A stretch of DNA of 64,000 nucleotides from Fen-671 sp963794745 (GTDB taxonomy: Bacteria > Actinomycetota > Acidimicrobiia > Acidimicrobiales > Palsa-688): positions 434,001 to 498,000 of the forward strand of contig CAWCEZ010000011.1 of assembly GCA_963794745.1 (NCBI GenBank), read 5' to 3'. The notes under the pieces are model-generated. The model was not told where the DNA came from, ran no database searches, and was given only the letters and a program-made list of their open reading frames with translations. The translations under genes were made by a program, and so were the position numbers. Of the stretch, positions 53,932-62,688 are shown piece after piece. The first letter of the stretch is position 1; each line of letters begins with the position of its first letter.

Positions 53932-54570
53932 GTGAGCGCTCCGCGGCCGCCGTGGCCTGTCGCAAGTCACGTGGGGGGCACGACCGAGTACCCTGGCCGG
54001 CGCTCAGCGCGCCGGGTGACCCTCGTTCTGGCTGGTTCCCTGGTCGCGGTGTGCGTGTTGCTCGCCTTGGGACTCAGTTCCCTGGCGCTCGGTGCCGGCG
54101 CTGCATGTGCGGCGATGGCAATCGTTTGCGGCGTGCTGTTCTCCGAGCCTCTCCGTGCCCTTGGCCGGGCGGCCATGCCCGTGGCTACCTTCGGACCGGC
54201 GCCGGGAGGTGCCGCCCAGCCCGCGGGGAACTTCGACCAAGGCGACCCGGGCCGCTACCTCGACATCGACGCCGTCGAGGTGGAGGCCGTCTACGTACTG
54301 GGCGACGAGGTCTACACGCACCTGACTGGTGGCGTTGGCAGCGTCTTGGACATCCTTAGCGGCGACGAGCGGCACATCGAGACGAGCGACGTCTCCCTTA
54401 CTTGGCGTTGCCAGGGGCGGCGGTCGGCAGAAAAACTGGCCGAGCGGCTCAACGACTGGGAAGCCAGAGGTGCTCACCTACGCCTAATGGCCGCCCGCGG
54501 GCGCTGCGCGCTCCTGATAGAAGACGACGACCACTGGGTCGCCCTCCCTGAGCTACTCCTCGTGGCCTGA
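53932..54570 (+). CDS. Membrane-anchored protein of unknown function
   Basis: 212 residues. Two adjacent hydrophobic helices (about residues 28-50 and 54-72: VTLVLAGSLVAVCVLLALGL, AACAAMAIVCGVLF) are followed by a soluble domain with the acidic segment YLDIDAVEVEAVYVLGDEVY and a basic helical part (RRSAEKLAERLNDWEARG). No family was recognised. It is transcribed away from the PAS-GGDEF-EAL gene across a 131-base gap, so the two might share a control region. Confidence 0.65.
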   Translation: MSAPRPPWPVASHVGGTTEYPGRRSARRVTLVLAGSLVAVCVLLALGLSSLALGAGAACAAMAIVCGVLFSEPLRALGRAAMPVATFGPAPGGAAQPAGNFDQGDPGRYLDIDAVEVEAVYVLGDEVYTHLTGGVGSVLDILSGDERHIETSDVSLTWRCQGRRSAEKLAERLNDWEARGAHLRLMAARGRCALLIEDDDHWVALPELLLVA

Positions 54571-54587
54571 CTGGAGCTCCGGCGTAT

Positions 54588-54626
54588 TTGACAGCTTGCT
54601 AGCTAACTGGCTAAATAGCTAGGTGG
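54588..54626 (+). promoter_or_regulatory. Promoter and ArsR operator candidate
   Basis: TTGACA (54588-54593) is followed after 17-18 bases by CTAAATA (54611-54617). Over the -10 region lies a perfect seven-base inverted repeat, CTAGCTA (54599-54605) and TAGCTAG (54616-54622), separated by 10 bases; GCTA also recurs every eight bases at 54602, 54610 and 54618. The ribosome site AGGTGG (54621-54626) follows. The layout suits autorepression by the ArsR protein. Confidence 0.5.
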
Positions 54627-54634
54627 CTGCAGAG

Positions 54635-55153
54635 ATGGACGAGGTGGTGGTTGCGCCGGTGTTCAGGGCGCTCGCAGACCCGACGAGGCGCCAGATCCTC
54701 CAGGCCCTGCGAAAAGGCGAACTCGCCGCAGGCGACATTGCTTCGCGTTTCCCCATCTCAGGCCCCTCCGTCTCGCGGCACCTCGCAGTCCTAAAAGCGG
54801 CCGGGCTCGTCAGCGAACGGCGTGAGGCGAACAGGGTTCTGTACTCCCTCGTCGTCGACCGCTTGGCAACGAGCGTGGGCTCTTTCCTGTCAGCCGTCTT
54901 GCCGGGGCAGATGCTGGGCCAACATCAGGGAAAGAAGAAGCCCAAATCTCCCGACAAGGGCTCGGCCAAGTCCGCGGCGCTCCGTAAGCCATCCGAGAAG
55001 ACCTCGGGCAAGGACAAGCACCGGAGGGGCTCGGCCAAATCGGCCCGGGACAAGCCCGCCCCATACGAGCCCGGCCTAGACCAGCCCGGACCGGACGAGC
55101 CCGCTCCATCGCCCGCCAGCGCGGCCACCGACGAGCTCAGCGCCACGGTTTGA
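54635..55153 (+). CDS. ArsR-family regulator with Lys/Pro-rich tail
   Basis: 172 residues. The N-terminal 80 residues are an ArsR winged HTH (VFRALADPTRRQILQALRKG, ISGPSVSRHLAVLKAAGLVS, RREANRVLYSLV). The usual metal-binding Cys motif (ELCVCDL type) is absent, reading ELAAGDIAS, so this is a non-metal or SdpR-like member. The last 75 residues are a Lys/Ser then Pro/Asp-rich disordered tail, unusual for the family. The ATG at 54635 fits AGGTGG eight bases upstream. The 3' end overlaps the convergent MDMPI-like gene by 17 bases. Confidence 0.85.
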   Translation: MDEVVVAPVFRALADPTRRQILQALRKGELAAGDIASRFPISGPSVSRHLAVLKAAGLVSERREANRVLYSLVVDRLATSVGSFLSAVLPGQMLGQHQGKKKPKSPDKGSAKSAALRKPSEKTSGKDKHRRGSAKSARDKPAPYEPGLDQPGPDEPAPSPASAATDELSATV

Positions 55154-55835
55154 GAACAGGGGCCTCGAAGCCACCGACTTGCGAGGCACGCCCGGTGACC
55201 CACGCGAGCAGCTCACCCGTGGTCCCCGTGATATCTAGCGAGCTACCGCTGCCGGCCACCCAGTGCTGCCCTGCGTCTGAAGCGGTGAGCACTACTGCGA
55301 CACCGCTCGGCAAGCGGGCTGGCAGGTCCAGCATCGCCCGCTCCATCTCCTCGATGACCCACGCGAAGGGCCAGTCGTCGGGGCCGTAACCGTAGGCAAG
55401 GTCGACATGGTGCACCTCGACTTCGCGCAGCCTGCTCACGACCAGCCCGGCGCCGATGGCCACCTCGCCCGAAATACCGATGGCCGGTAGGTCCCAAACC
55501 TTGTCGGGCGCGGCTTCTAGGGCGGACCACAGCTGCTCGCACGAAGCCCTGAGGCGCGCCTGCAGGTCGCGGGCCGGCAGAGCCCGGCCTGCTTCGATCT
55601 CACCGTCGCGTGCAACCTTGCCCCCTGGGTAGACCTCTCCGGTCTCACCCCTGGTAGCCGACTCAACAGCGCGCCTGACACCATCGGCGTTAGCCGAGAG
55701 ATGGACAACCACCATCGACCGGTCCCAATCTGGCAAGAGGCTCGGGCCGGAGGCAGCCTCGTCGTCGAGACGCGAGACGGTCTCGGTCAACTTCATTGTC
55801 GCCGCCTCAATGCGAGGGAGGTAGCGGTTGTTCAT
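55137..55835 (-). CDS. Mycothiol-dependent maleylpyruvate isomerase-family protein
   Basis: A 232-residue protein of the DinB/MDMPI fold. The N-terminal four-helix part has LPDWDRSMVVVHLSANADGV, and the metal-ligand helix is RLREVEVHHVDLAYGY. In Actinobacteria this family contains mycothiol-dependent isomerases and transferases. The precise reaction is unknown. A C-terminal SCP2-like segment (SLDITGTTGELLAWVTGRAS) is typical of the long form. Its 3' end overlaps the ArsR gene tail. Confidence 0.82.
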   Translation of the reverse strand: MNNRYLPRIEAATMKLTETVSRLDDEAASGPSLLPDWDRSMVVVHLSANADGVRRAVESATRGETGEVYPGGKVARDGEIEAGRALPARDLQARLRASCEQLWSALEAAPDKVWDLPAIGISGEVAIGAGLVVSRLREVEVHHVDLAYGYGPDDWPFAWVIEEMERAMLDLPARLPSGVAVVLTASDAGQHWVAGSGSSLDITGTTGELLAWVTGRASQVGGFEAPVLKPWR

Positions 55836-55845
55836 CGCAGGTAGC

Positions 55846-56802
55846 TTACGAAGCTCGTTCGGCTACCCGGGGAGCCAGCAAGGCCAATGCCTCGTAGGCA
55901 TGGGCGAGCGTGATCAGCCTCGAACCGCTTGCCGCTGACCATGCCGCGAACCCGAGCCGCTGGATCTCCAAGGGCAAACCCATGGCCGCCGCGCAAAGCA
56001 GCTCCAGCGCCTCCTCCTCGAAGTCAACGCCACGCTCCGCTGCTGGCACTATGAGCGCCTCGCGCGCCTCCCCCTCGTCGAACCATTCGAGACGGGTGGG
56101 CCAGACGGACCCGGTGAAGTTCCCTGCTCGCGCAAATCTTTCCGCGAGCCTCTCACCGCCGCTCAGCAGCAGGGCGACCGGCAGTGCATCCCTCGACAGG
56201 GCGCGAGCCAGGTGGCCGAGCGACTCGACCTCTCCAACCCCCAGGTGCTCCACGTCATCGATTATTACGAGAAGACCTCGGGAGATACCGCGTGCAAAGA
56301 GGCCGGCGAACCTACAGAACTGCCGCAACGTCGCCCACGAGATCTCGCCTTCGCGCCCGATAAAATGGGGTACGAGCACCGAGTTGGAGGGGTGAGACTC
56401 GGCACCGGGTGGCAAGTTCGGCGTTGCTTGGTACCCGAATGCCAGGACTTCGCTCGCTAGACGGCCGGCCTGCTCTGGCCAACGGCTCAATATGGCCGAC
56501 TGGATCTGGGCGGTAAGGGATCCCAGTGCGCGTTCTTTGGGCTGGCAGCTATGAAAGCACACGGCCCAACCGAGGCGCCGGCCCGCCTCCTGACCAATTG
56601 CGCGCAGCAGTGCTGTCCTGCCCATGGCGGGTGGGGATGTCACGAGGCGGTGAAAGCGCGGGTCGCACGGGCCGGCTGCGAAGGCTGCGATGCTGCCGGC
56701 GACAATGCCGTTGGCACCGATGTCCTCGCCTTCAGCCCGGTCAACAAAATGCGGTGGCTCGGCACCGCGCAGCGGCCTGTAAGGGGGTGGGCAATTAGTC
56801 AT
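55846..56802 (-). CDS. AAA-type ATPase with altered Walker A, next to coupling protein
   Basis: 318 residues. The predicted P-loop is TSPPAMGRTALL (residues 55-66), where the invariant Lys of GxxxxGK[ST] is Arg62; Walker B is LLVIIDDVEHLG. A sensor-like LLLSGGERLAERF and a C-terminal helical lid follow, giving an Orc/TniB-like AAA layout. It begins 24 bases after the coupling-protein gene, with GAAGG eight bases before its ATG. Loss of the Lys suggests weak or no ATP hydrolysis, or a different nucleotide role. A conjugation or plasmid-maintenance role is inferred from the neighbour. Confidence 0.6.
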   Translation of the reverse strand: MTNCPPPYRPLRGAEPPHFVDRAEGEDIGANGIVAGSIAAFAAGPCDPRFHRLVTSPPAMGRTALLRAIGQEAGRRLGWAVCFHSCQPKERALGSLTAQIQSAILSRWPEQAGRLASEVLAFGYQATPNLPPGAESHPSNSVLVPHFIGREGEISWATLRQFCRFAGLFARGISRGLLVIIDDVEHLGVGEVESLGHLARALSRDALPVALLLSGGERLAERFARAGNFTGSVWPTRLEWFDEGEAREALIVPAAERGVDFEEEALELLCAAAMGLPLEIQRLGFAAWSAASGSRLITLAHAYEALALLAPRVAERAS

Positions 56803-56826
56803 TTGTCGGCCTTCTTTCTGGGGTTT

Positions 56827-58749
56827 TCAGTTGACGGGAGACGGGCCGGGGAAGTTCGCCGGGACCGGGAGCGGCCTGGCCGTGTAGGTGTCGTCGGGGA
56901 AAAGCTCGCCGCCGGGGAAAACCTCTCCCCGCGAGTGCGGTCGTTTGCTGGCACGGCCGCCAGAGCGGGCGCGGTCGTTGGCGAGCCGAGCCTGTTCCTC
57001 CTCTTGGCGGACCTGCTGCCAATCGGCCTGTTCGGAAAGCAAGGGCAAATGGACCAGTACCGGCGGCAACCTGCTCCAAAGCACCAAGGCCATACCGGCC
57101 TGGAGAGTACGGATCTGGTCGGCCCGCAACACGGCTTCGCTTTCCCAACTGATGGTCCGTGAATGATCTCGGCCGTTCTTGCCCCCGCTCCCGCGGTGCG
57201 TCGAAACCCGGCGCACTCGCCGTTGGCCACAAATCCTCTCCAAGTCTGCAAGGTCGGTCGGGGAAGTGAGCCCCCCGAGCACAGCGGTTATCGACGTCGC
57301 GTTGCCCATCGTCTCGGCTCGCTGCGCCCCCCAACGCGTTACTGCCTGGGAAAACGACTGCATTGCATAGACGATCAGAATCCCTCTGCCACGGCCGTCT
57401 GCGAGCAGTTCGGGGAGGCTCGGGACCGGGACGATGCTCGGCGCCTCGTCCAGCAAGCCGAGCAGAGGTGGGTCGAGCCGGCGGTTTGGCATTGTTGCGG
57501 CCAACCTTTCGGCGCAGTCGAACACCTCGTCGGCAAAAGCGGTGATCAGCGGCGCAACCGCGCCAAGCCTGGATCCCTTCCCGAGTAGGTAGATGGTGCC
57601 GTTATCAAGAAGGAACTGTTCGATGTCGAGGGCCTCGCCGGGCCGGGGCAGCAGGCATCGATCACGGCCTCGTGGCTGAAGCACGCGAGCGCCCGTGCGA
57701 CATACCGCAGGACACCTGACGTCGTCTCGGGCGCCCCGCTGGTATGCAGCCCCACAAGGTCGCCCCAGCCTTCGGCCGCCGACGGCGAAGAAAGCAACAC
57801 CTCTGCGGGGGCTGGGTCGTCGGGGCGGCGGGACCAATCGAGCACCGCCCTGATGTCGAGCCCCTCCAGGGCAGCCGCATGCAGGTACGCCTTGAGCAGG
57901 TCGCGCGCCGAGTCCCGGAAGAAAGCACCGTTTTGGGCATCGTTGTCGTCGCCCGTTGCGGCGACGAGAGCCGCGGCCCGCCGCTCAGCAACCTCGCTTT
58001 GTTCGCAGCCCGTAACTGGTGACCAACGAGCAGGTTCGGCAGCTGGAGCCAGAAGGTCCGGGTCGAGAGCGAACACCGGGCCCCGCCGACCACGAGCAAC
58101 TGCGCTCAGCTCGTAAAGATCGACCTTGGTCGAGGTGGCGATCGCGGGGCCGGGGTGCTGGCGCAGGACGGGCAGCAGCGCCCGGAACGTCTTTCCCTCG
58201 CCAGGCGGCGCCACGAGGCGCAGGGACGCCTCCCAGCTCGGCCACAGCGGCATGCCTCCGGGATGAGCCCGCCCCAGTGGGTACCCGATCTCCTCGGGGC
58301 GCAGCCGGTACCTGTTGGTGCGCAATGACGGCCGCGTCTGCGCGGTCCGCTTCCTTGCTGCCGCCACCGAGGCCTCCTGGCGAAGTTGGCGCGAGCTGGC
58401 GAAACCATGGCGATCGCGACGGTCGACAAGCGGCGACCGTTTGATGAGGTTGCCCGCCTGGAAAAAGCCGCGGCGCGGCGCGCGTTTGCGGGACGGTTGG
58501 CGCTTGGGCGGCCGGCGGCGGGTACCGGCCAGCCCGTTCCTAGCCGACCTGCTCGTGTACCGCGGGGCTGGGGCCGGGAAAGGCCTGCCGGCGCCAACCC
58601 TGCCCGCGGCCGGGCGCTGTCCTTGGCCCCCGGTCTCTCCAGTAGGCCTCCCTTTCCGGCGCCTCGCCCGTGCTGACGGCTCGCCACGCCCCGCACCCGA
58701 GGCCCACGAAGACGACAGCGATCAGCGCGATTACGAAGCCGGCGGTCAC
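56827..58749 (-). CDS. Type IV coupling protein, TraD/VirD4-like (two frame breaks)
   Basis: About 640 residues. The frame from 58749 encodes a membrane helix (FVIALIAVVFVGLGCGAW). After removal of one base in the GGGG run 58564-58567 it continues to GFASSRQLRQEAS, YPLGRAHPGGMPLWPSWEAS, Walker A APPGEGKTF, STKVDLYEL and FALDPDLLAP. A second break at the GGGG run 57645-57648 (one base missing) leads to GEALDIEQFLLDNGTIYLLG, Walker B LLGLLDEAPSI and IVYAMQSFSQAVTRWG. This order matches the actinobacterial conjugation coupling ATPases that bring DNA to the secretion channel. With a +1 and a -1 error the span stays divisible by three. A GTG at 58367 with AGGAGG could give a shorter form. No relaxase or channel genes are visible here. 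Confidence 0.8.
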
Positions 58750-58764
58750 GGCACCCCCGGGCTC

Positions 58765-59172
58765 TCAAAAATCTCCATGACCGAGAGGCTGACGCGCGAC
58801 CTTCCCCGGAAAGTTCCCCAGTCTGTTCCCCACCGAAAGAATTACCGCGCAGGGAGGGGCAGCGTGCCCGCCTGGCATAGCGGTTCCTGCGGGCTCTCCG
58901 CCCTCAGCACCTCGACGTCCATCCAGCAGGTCCAGGAGCCATGAAGTGGCTGGAGCTTGGTAGCTGTACGTGGCCCTGGGCCCTGTCAGCAGGAAGGTCT
59001 CCCAAGACTGAGTACCCCAGCCGTGGGTGGCCCCGGGCACCCGGTCGAAGTCTTCCCATCCCCCCTGACGTTCCCTCGGGGGTAGCCGGCGCCGGCTCCA
59101 AAGGAGGGTAACGCCAGTGCTGAAGTGGCCCAGGGCAAGGAACCCCAGGCCCAAGCCGCAAGCACATCGCAC
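58765..59172 (-). CDS. Possible small membrane protein upstream of the coupling protein
   Basis: An open frame of about 135 residues starting at a GTG, ending 15 bases before the coupling-protein start. It opens with a Cys-containing hydrophobic helix (ACGLGLGFLALGHFSTGVTL), then a basic turn and an aromatic segment (WETFLLTGPRATYSYQAPAT). The same frame stays open about 100 bases further upstream with readable sequence (CRPHLVAACRQLGALG), so the true start may be earlier or another frame break may exist. Third-position bias is weaker than in neighbouring genes. No family was recognised. Confidence 0.3.
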   Translation of the reverse strand: MRCACGLGLGFLALGHFSTGVTLLWSRRRLPPRERQGGWEDFDRVPGATHGWGTQSWETFLLTGPRATYSYQAPATSWLLDLLDGRRGAEGGEPAGTAMPGGHAAPPCAVILSVGNRLGNFPGKVARQPLGHGDF

Positions 59173-59424
59173 ACCCGGGGCCTTGTAACCGAGGGCACCG
59201 AGCTGCCGACAGGCAGCGACCAGGTGTGGCCGACAGGTGGCAGCGTTGGCGGGGTCGTCGCGGGCCGCTGGCCTGCACGGTGGGATGGCCCCAGCTCAGC
59301 TCGCCGCCCATGAGCTGTGCGGGTTGCCGGTCGGTTCGACCGAGGAGCCGACGAAGAGAACGGGACCAACGGACAGAGGGCATATTGTCATTAGGGAACG
59401 AGCCGATGGCATGCGTGGACTGTT
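59173..59424. other. Stretch without a supported gene
   Basis: About 250 bases between the possible membrane-protein frame and the GNAT gene. Open frames here are short, overlap each other and show no family motifs. No tRNA, integrase site or clear direct repeat was found that would mark the edge of a mobile element. Confidence 0.5.
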
Positions 59425-59889
59425 CTAGGCGCCGAAGTCAGCACGGGAGAGATCGAGGCTGAAGGCCCTGGCCTCGGGATAATGACCGTAGAACTCCACC
59501 CTGTCGTAACCTCGCGCCGCGTAGAGCGCCTCAGCTTCCGGCTGGCGGGGACCGGTCTCGAGGACCAAGCGGGTATAGCCGCCTTCGCGAGCGGCGTCTT
59601 CGAGGGCTTTGAGCACGCGGGCTGCCAGACCGCGGCGCCGGTAATGGGGGTGTGTCCACATCCGCTTCACTTCACACGTCGTTGTGTCGTAGCGACGGAA
59701 CCCTCCTCCGCCGACCGTGACCGGCCCGTCCATGAGGACGACGAACAACCCCGATGGAGGGTCGAACTCGTCAGCGCTGGCCCTCGTCATCTCGACATTT
59801 TCGCCATAACGCGTTTCGTACTCCTCGGTCAAGCCGGCCAACAACGGCTCAACCTCAGCATCGCTAAAGCGGACGCGCCGCATCTCCAT
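59425..59889 (-). CDS. GNAT-family N-acetyltransferase
   Basis: A 154-residue acetyltransferase. Motif A, KRMWTHPHYRRRGLAARVLKAL, holds the acetyl-CoA pyrophosphate loop (R-R-x-G-L-A). Motif B-like EALYAARGYDRVEFYGHYP ends the fold. ATGs at 59889 and 59883 are both possible. The length and the YEFYGHYPE-like ending recall small GNATs that act on amino acids or small metabolites; the substrate is unknown. It stands alone, upstream of nothing obvious. Confidence 0.85.
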   Translation of the reverse strand: MEMRRVRFSDAEVEPLLAGLTEEYETRYGENVEMTRASADEFDPPSGLFVVLMDGPVTVGGGGFRRYDTTTCEVKRMWTHPHYRRRGLAARVLKALEDAAREGGYTRLVLETGPRQPEAEALYAARGYDRVEFYGHYPEARAFSLDLSRADFGA

Positions 59890-60017
59890 GCCACATACTC
59901 ACGCATCGGCCGCCTTGCCGTCACTGGCGCACCCAGTGCCGTCGTAGGCACCGCACCTGCCGTAGCGCTTGGGTGCGGGGCCCTGCCCGTCCTATGAGCT
60001 GAGCACGGGTAAACAGC

Positions 60018-60800
60018 TCAACCGTTGTCGAGCGCAGCCCGGATCGCCGCCACCTGCTCGCCGAGCTCAGCGGCCGACGCTCCGTCCATCGCAGCCCGCA
60101 TCAAAGCTGAGGCGACAACGACGCCATCAGAGTGCTCCGCTGCCGCTACGGCCTGGGCCGGGCTGGTGATCCCAAAACCCATGATGACCGGTTTGTCGGT
60201 CACCGCCTTGAGCCGCTTGGCGAGGACCGAGGAGCTTGCCGAGAGGCTGTTGCGTTCGCCGGTCACGCCCATCAGGTTGACCCCGTAGACAAACCCGTGC
60301 GAGTGCTCGCAAAGGACAGCCAGGCGGTCGTCGGGCGTCACCGGCGCGGCCAAAAGGACCGTCTCGACCCCTTCGGCGGCGGCGTCCGCCTCCCACTGCG
60401 CAGATTCCTCGAGGGGGAGGTCGGGCACGATCGCGCCCCTCACCCCGGCGCCGGCAAGTTCGCTCGCAAATCGCTTGGTCCCCGCTCGCAGTACCAAGTT
60501 GCAGTAGGTCATAACGACGAGAGGCACGGGCGCTTCGAGGGAGCGCAGTTCGCCCAGGACCGAGGTGGGCGTGGTGCCACGCTTCAGCGCTTCCAGCGAC
60601 GCCTCCTGGATCGTCGGCCCGTCCATCATCGGGTCAGAGAACGGTAGCCCGACTTCGATCGCGTCGGCGCCCGCGTCAGCCATCGAGGCGAGGATGGCCA
60701 CCCAGTCGTCGCGCAGGCCCCCGGTCACGTAGGGCACTAAGAGCTTGCGGCCCTTGTCCCGGGCAGCGCGAAGCGCCGGTTCGACCGCGACGCCCTTCAC
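60018..60800 (-). CDS. trpA: Tryptophan synthase alpha chain
   Basis: Cleaves indole-3-glycerol phosphate to indole and glyceraldehyde 3-phosphate; the indole is channelled to TrpB. The 260-residue TIM barrel has the catalytic Glu in DAIEVGLPFSDPMMDGP, the catalytic Asp in VRGAIVPDLPLEES and the phosphate loop in VIMGFGITSPAQ. The GTG start overlaps the trpB stop as GTGA. It is the last gene of the trp operon in this window. Confidence 0.96.
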   Translation of the reverse strand: MKGVAVEPALRAARDKGRKLLVPYVTGGLRDDWVAILASMADAGADAIEVGLPFSDPMMDGPTIQEASLEALKRGTTPTSVLGELRSLEAPVPLVVMTYCNLVLRAGTKRFASELAGAGVRGAIVPDLPLEESAQWEADAAAEGVETVLLAAPVTPDDRLAVLCEHSHGFVYGVNLMGVTGERNSLSASSSVLAKRLKAVTDKPVIMGFGITSPAQAVAAAEHSDGVVVASALMRAAMDGASAAELGEQVAAIRAALDNG

Positions 60801-61993
60801 TCGGCCCCGGTTGCCAGCAGTTTCATCACGTGCTCGGCGTCCTTGTCGCCCCGCCCGGACATCGTTAGCAGCACGGTCGACCCGGGCGGCACTTCACCCT
60901 CCTTGGTGGCGCGTACCAGCCAAGCGAGAGCGTGAGCGGGCTCCAGGGCCGGGATTATCCCCTCGGTGCGAGCCAGCATTTGGAGCGCGTCCAGGACCTC
61001 AGAGTCTTCGGCTGACCCGTAGGACGCCCTGCCGATCTCGCCAAGGTGAGCGTGCTCGGGACCGACCCCGGGGTAATCGAGGCCTGCCGAGATCGATTCG
61101 GCCTCGAGGATCTGGCCGAACTCGTCTTGGAGAAGGTTCGACCGCATGCCATGCAGCACGCCCGGGACGCCTCTTGGCCCCATCGCCGCGCCTCCGGCCG
61201 CTTCGACACCGACAAGGCGCGCCGGCGTGCCGACAAACCCTGCGAAAGTGCCCGCCGCGTTGCTCCCCCCGCCGACACAGGCGACCACGAAATCAGGGGC
61301 GCCGCCCAACAGCTGCTCGCACTGCAGCCGCGCTTCCTCGCCAATTACCGCTTGGAACTCGCGCACCATCCATGGGAAAGGGTGCGGCCCCATCACCGAC
61401 CCGATGCAATAGTGCGTCGAAGCGACGGTCCCCACCCAATCCCGCAGCGCCTCGTTGACGGCATCTTTCAGGGTGCGGCTGCCGGAGCGGACGCCGCGGA
61501 CCTCGGCTCCCAGCAGTCGCATCCGGAAGACGTTGAGCTCCTGGCGTTCCATATCAACTTCGCCCATGTACACAACGCATTCCAGGCCGAACAGAGCGGC
61601 GGCGGTTGCGGTCGCCACACCGTGTTGGCCGGCACCGGTCTCGGCGACGAGGCGCGTTTTGCCCATTTCGAGGGTGAGGAGGCCCTGGCCGATGACGTTG
61701 TTTATCTTGTGGCTACCAGTGTGGTTGAGATCCTCGCGCTTGAGCAGGACGCGGACCCCGAGCCGCTCCGAGAGGTTCGCGCATTCGGTCAGCGCGCTCG
61801 GCCGGCCGGCGTAGTCACGCAGCACCGTGTTGTACCGCTCCTTGAAGGCCTCGTTCGACCAGCAGGCGCGAAAATCCCGTTCAAGGTCCTGGCAAGCGGG
61901 CACCAGCGCTTCGGGCACGAAGCGGCCGCCAAAATTGCCGAAGCGGCCGGTCGGGTCGGGTTCGCCCATGAGACCCGAAGTCGGCAGGCTCAT
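60797..61993 (-). CDS. trpB: Tryptophan synthase beta chain
   Basis: Pyridoxal-phosphate enzyme joining indole and serine to tryptophan. 398 residues, TrpB1 type. It starts near GRFGNFGGRFVPEALVPA; the PLP Lys is in LNHTGSHKINNVIGQ, the catalytic Glu in AETGAGQHGVATA, and the phosphate-binding loop is CVGGGSNAAG. The ATG overlaps the trpF stop in ATGA and the gene ends in GTGA with trpA, so all three are translationally coupled. Confidence 0.97.
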   Translation of the reverse strand: MSLPTSGLMGEPDPTGRFGNFGGRFVPEALVPACQDLERDFRACWSNEAFKERYNTVLRDYAGRPSALTECANLSERLGVRVLLKREDLNHTGSHKINNVIGQGLLTLEMGKTRLVAETGAGQHGVATATAAALFGLECVVYMGEVDMERQELNVFRMRLLGAEVRGVRSGSRTLKDAVNEALRDWVGTVASTHYCIGSVMGPHPFPWMVREFQAVIGEEARLQCEQLLGGAPDFVVACVGGGSNAAGTFAGFVGTPARLVGVEAAGGAAMGPRGVPGVLHGMRSNLLQDEFGQILEAESISAGLDYPGVGPEHAHLGEIGRASYGSAEDSEVLDALQMLARTEGIIPALEPAHALAWLVRATKEGEVPPGSTVLLTMSGRGDKDAEHVMKLLATGAE

Positions 61994-62671
61994 TCGTCTT
62001 CTGCCCAGTCGTAGGGGTCCCCGAAGAGGCTTTCAACGGGCTCGCCTTTAGCCTCCGACAGGGCAGCTTCGGCACGCCTGGCGGCCTCGATGAACGCCTT
62101 TACTTTCATCGGGTCCTTCAGCCCGGGTGAGGCCTCGACGCCTGAAGTGGCGTCCACCCCCCACGGCTTCATCGTCGCTATCGCGGTCGCCACATTGTCC
62201 GCGTCCAGGCCGCCGGCGACCAGCAGGCGCTGGCCCTCCGGCAGGTCGCTTGCGAGCTCCCAGTCAAAAACCTGCCCGGAGCCTGGGTTTGGCGCGTCCA
62301 GCATTATGACGTCGGCGCCGAAATCAGCAGCTCGGCTCACCCGCAGGTCACCCGCAGGGAACGCCTTGATCACCATGGGGACCCTCTCGCGCACCCATTT
62401 CACGTCGTCGGGGGACTCTCTGCCGTGTAGCTGGGCCGCCTGCAGGCCGGCCGCGTAGACGACTTCTACAACTCTGCCGCGGGGCGTCGTCGCGGAACAC
62501 ACCGACGGTCAGGATATCTTCACGGGGAAGGCGTTTTACGATGTCGGCCACCCGCTGAGGCGATACCTGGCGCGGTGACGGAGCGAAGATGAACCCGATG
62601 GCATTCGCCCCCATCGCGACCGCGAGCAGGGCGTCGTCCTCCGACGTAGTGCCGCAGATCTTTATCAGCAC
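61990..62671 (-). CDS. trpF: Phosphoribosylanthranilate isomerase (frame break at 62481-62484)
   Basis: Amadori rearrangement of phosphoribosylanthranilate in tryptophan synthesis. First frame: MLIKICGTTSEDDALLAVAM with the catalytic Cys in KICG, GANAIGFIFAPSPRQVSP and TVGVFRDD. Second frame: AAGLQAAQLHGRE, MLDAPNPGSGQVFDWELASD with the catalytic Asp, LLVAGGLDADNVATAI and GVDATSGVEASPGLKDPMK. Deleting one base of the GGGG run at 62481-62484 gives DDARGRVVEVVY and an uninterrupted 226-residue enzyme. Given its place in an intact trp operon, the break is probably a sequencing error. Confidence 0.94.
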
Positions 62672-62688
62672 GGTGCGCCCATCCCCAC

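Noticed and set aside
57546..58367. Coupling protein starting at GTG 58367
   Set aside because: AGGAGG precedes it, but the upstream frame encodes the conserved GFASSRQLRQ region and, across one more base error, a membrane helix typical of the family, so the longer gene is preferred.
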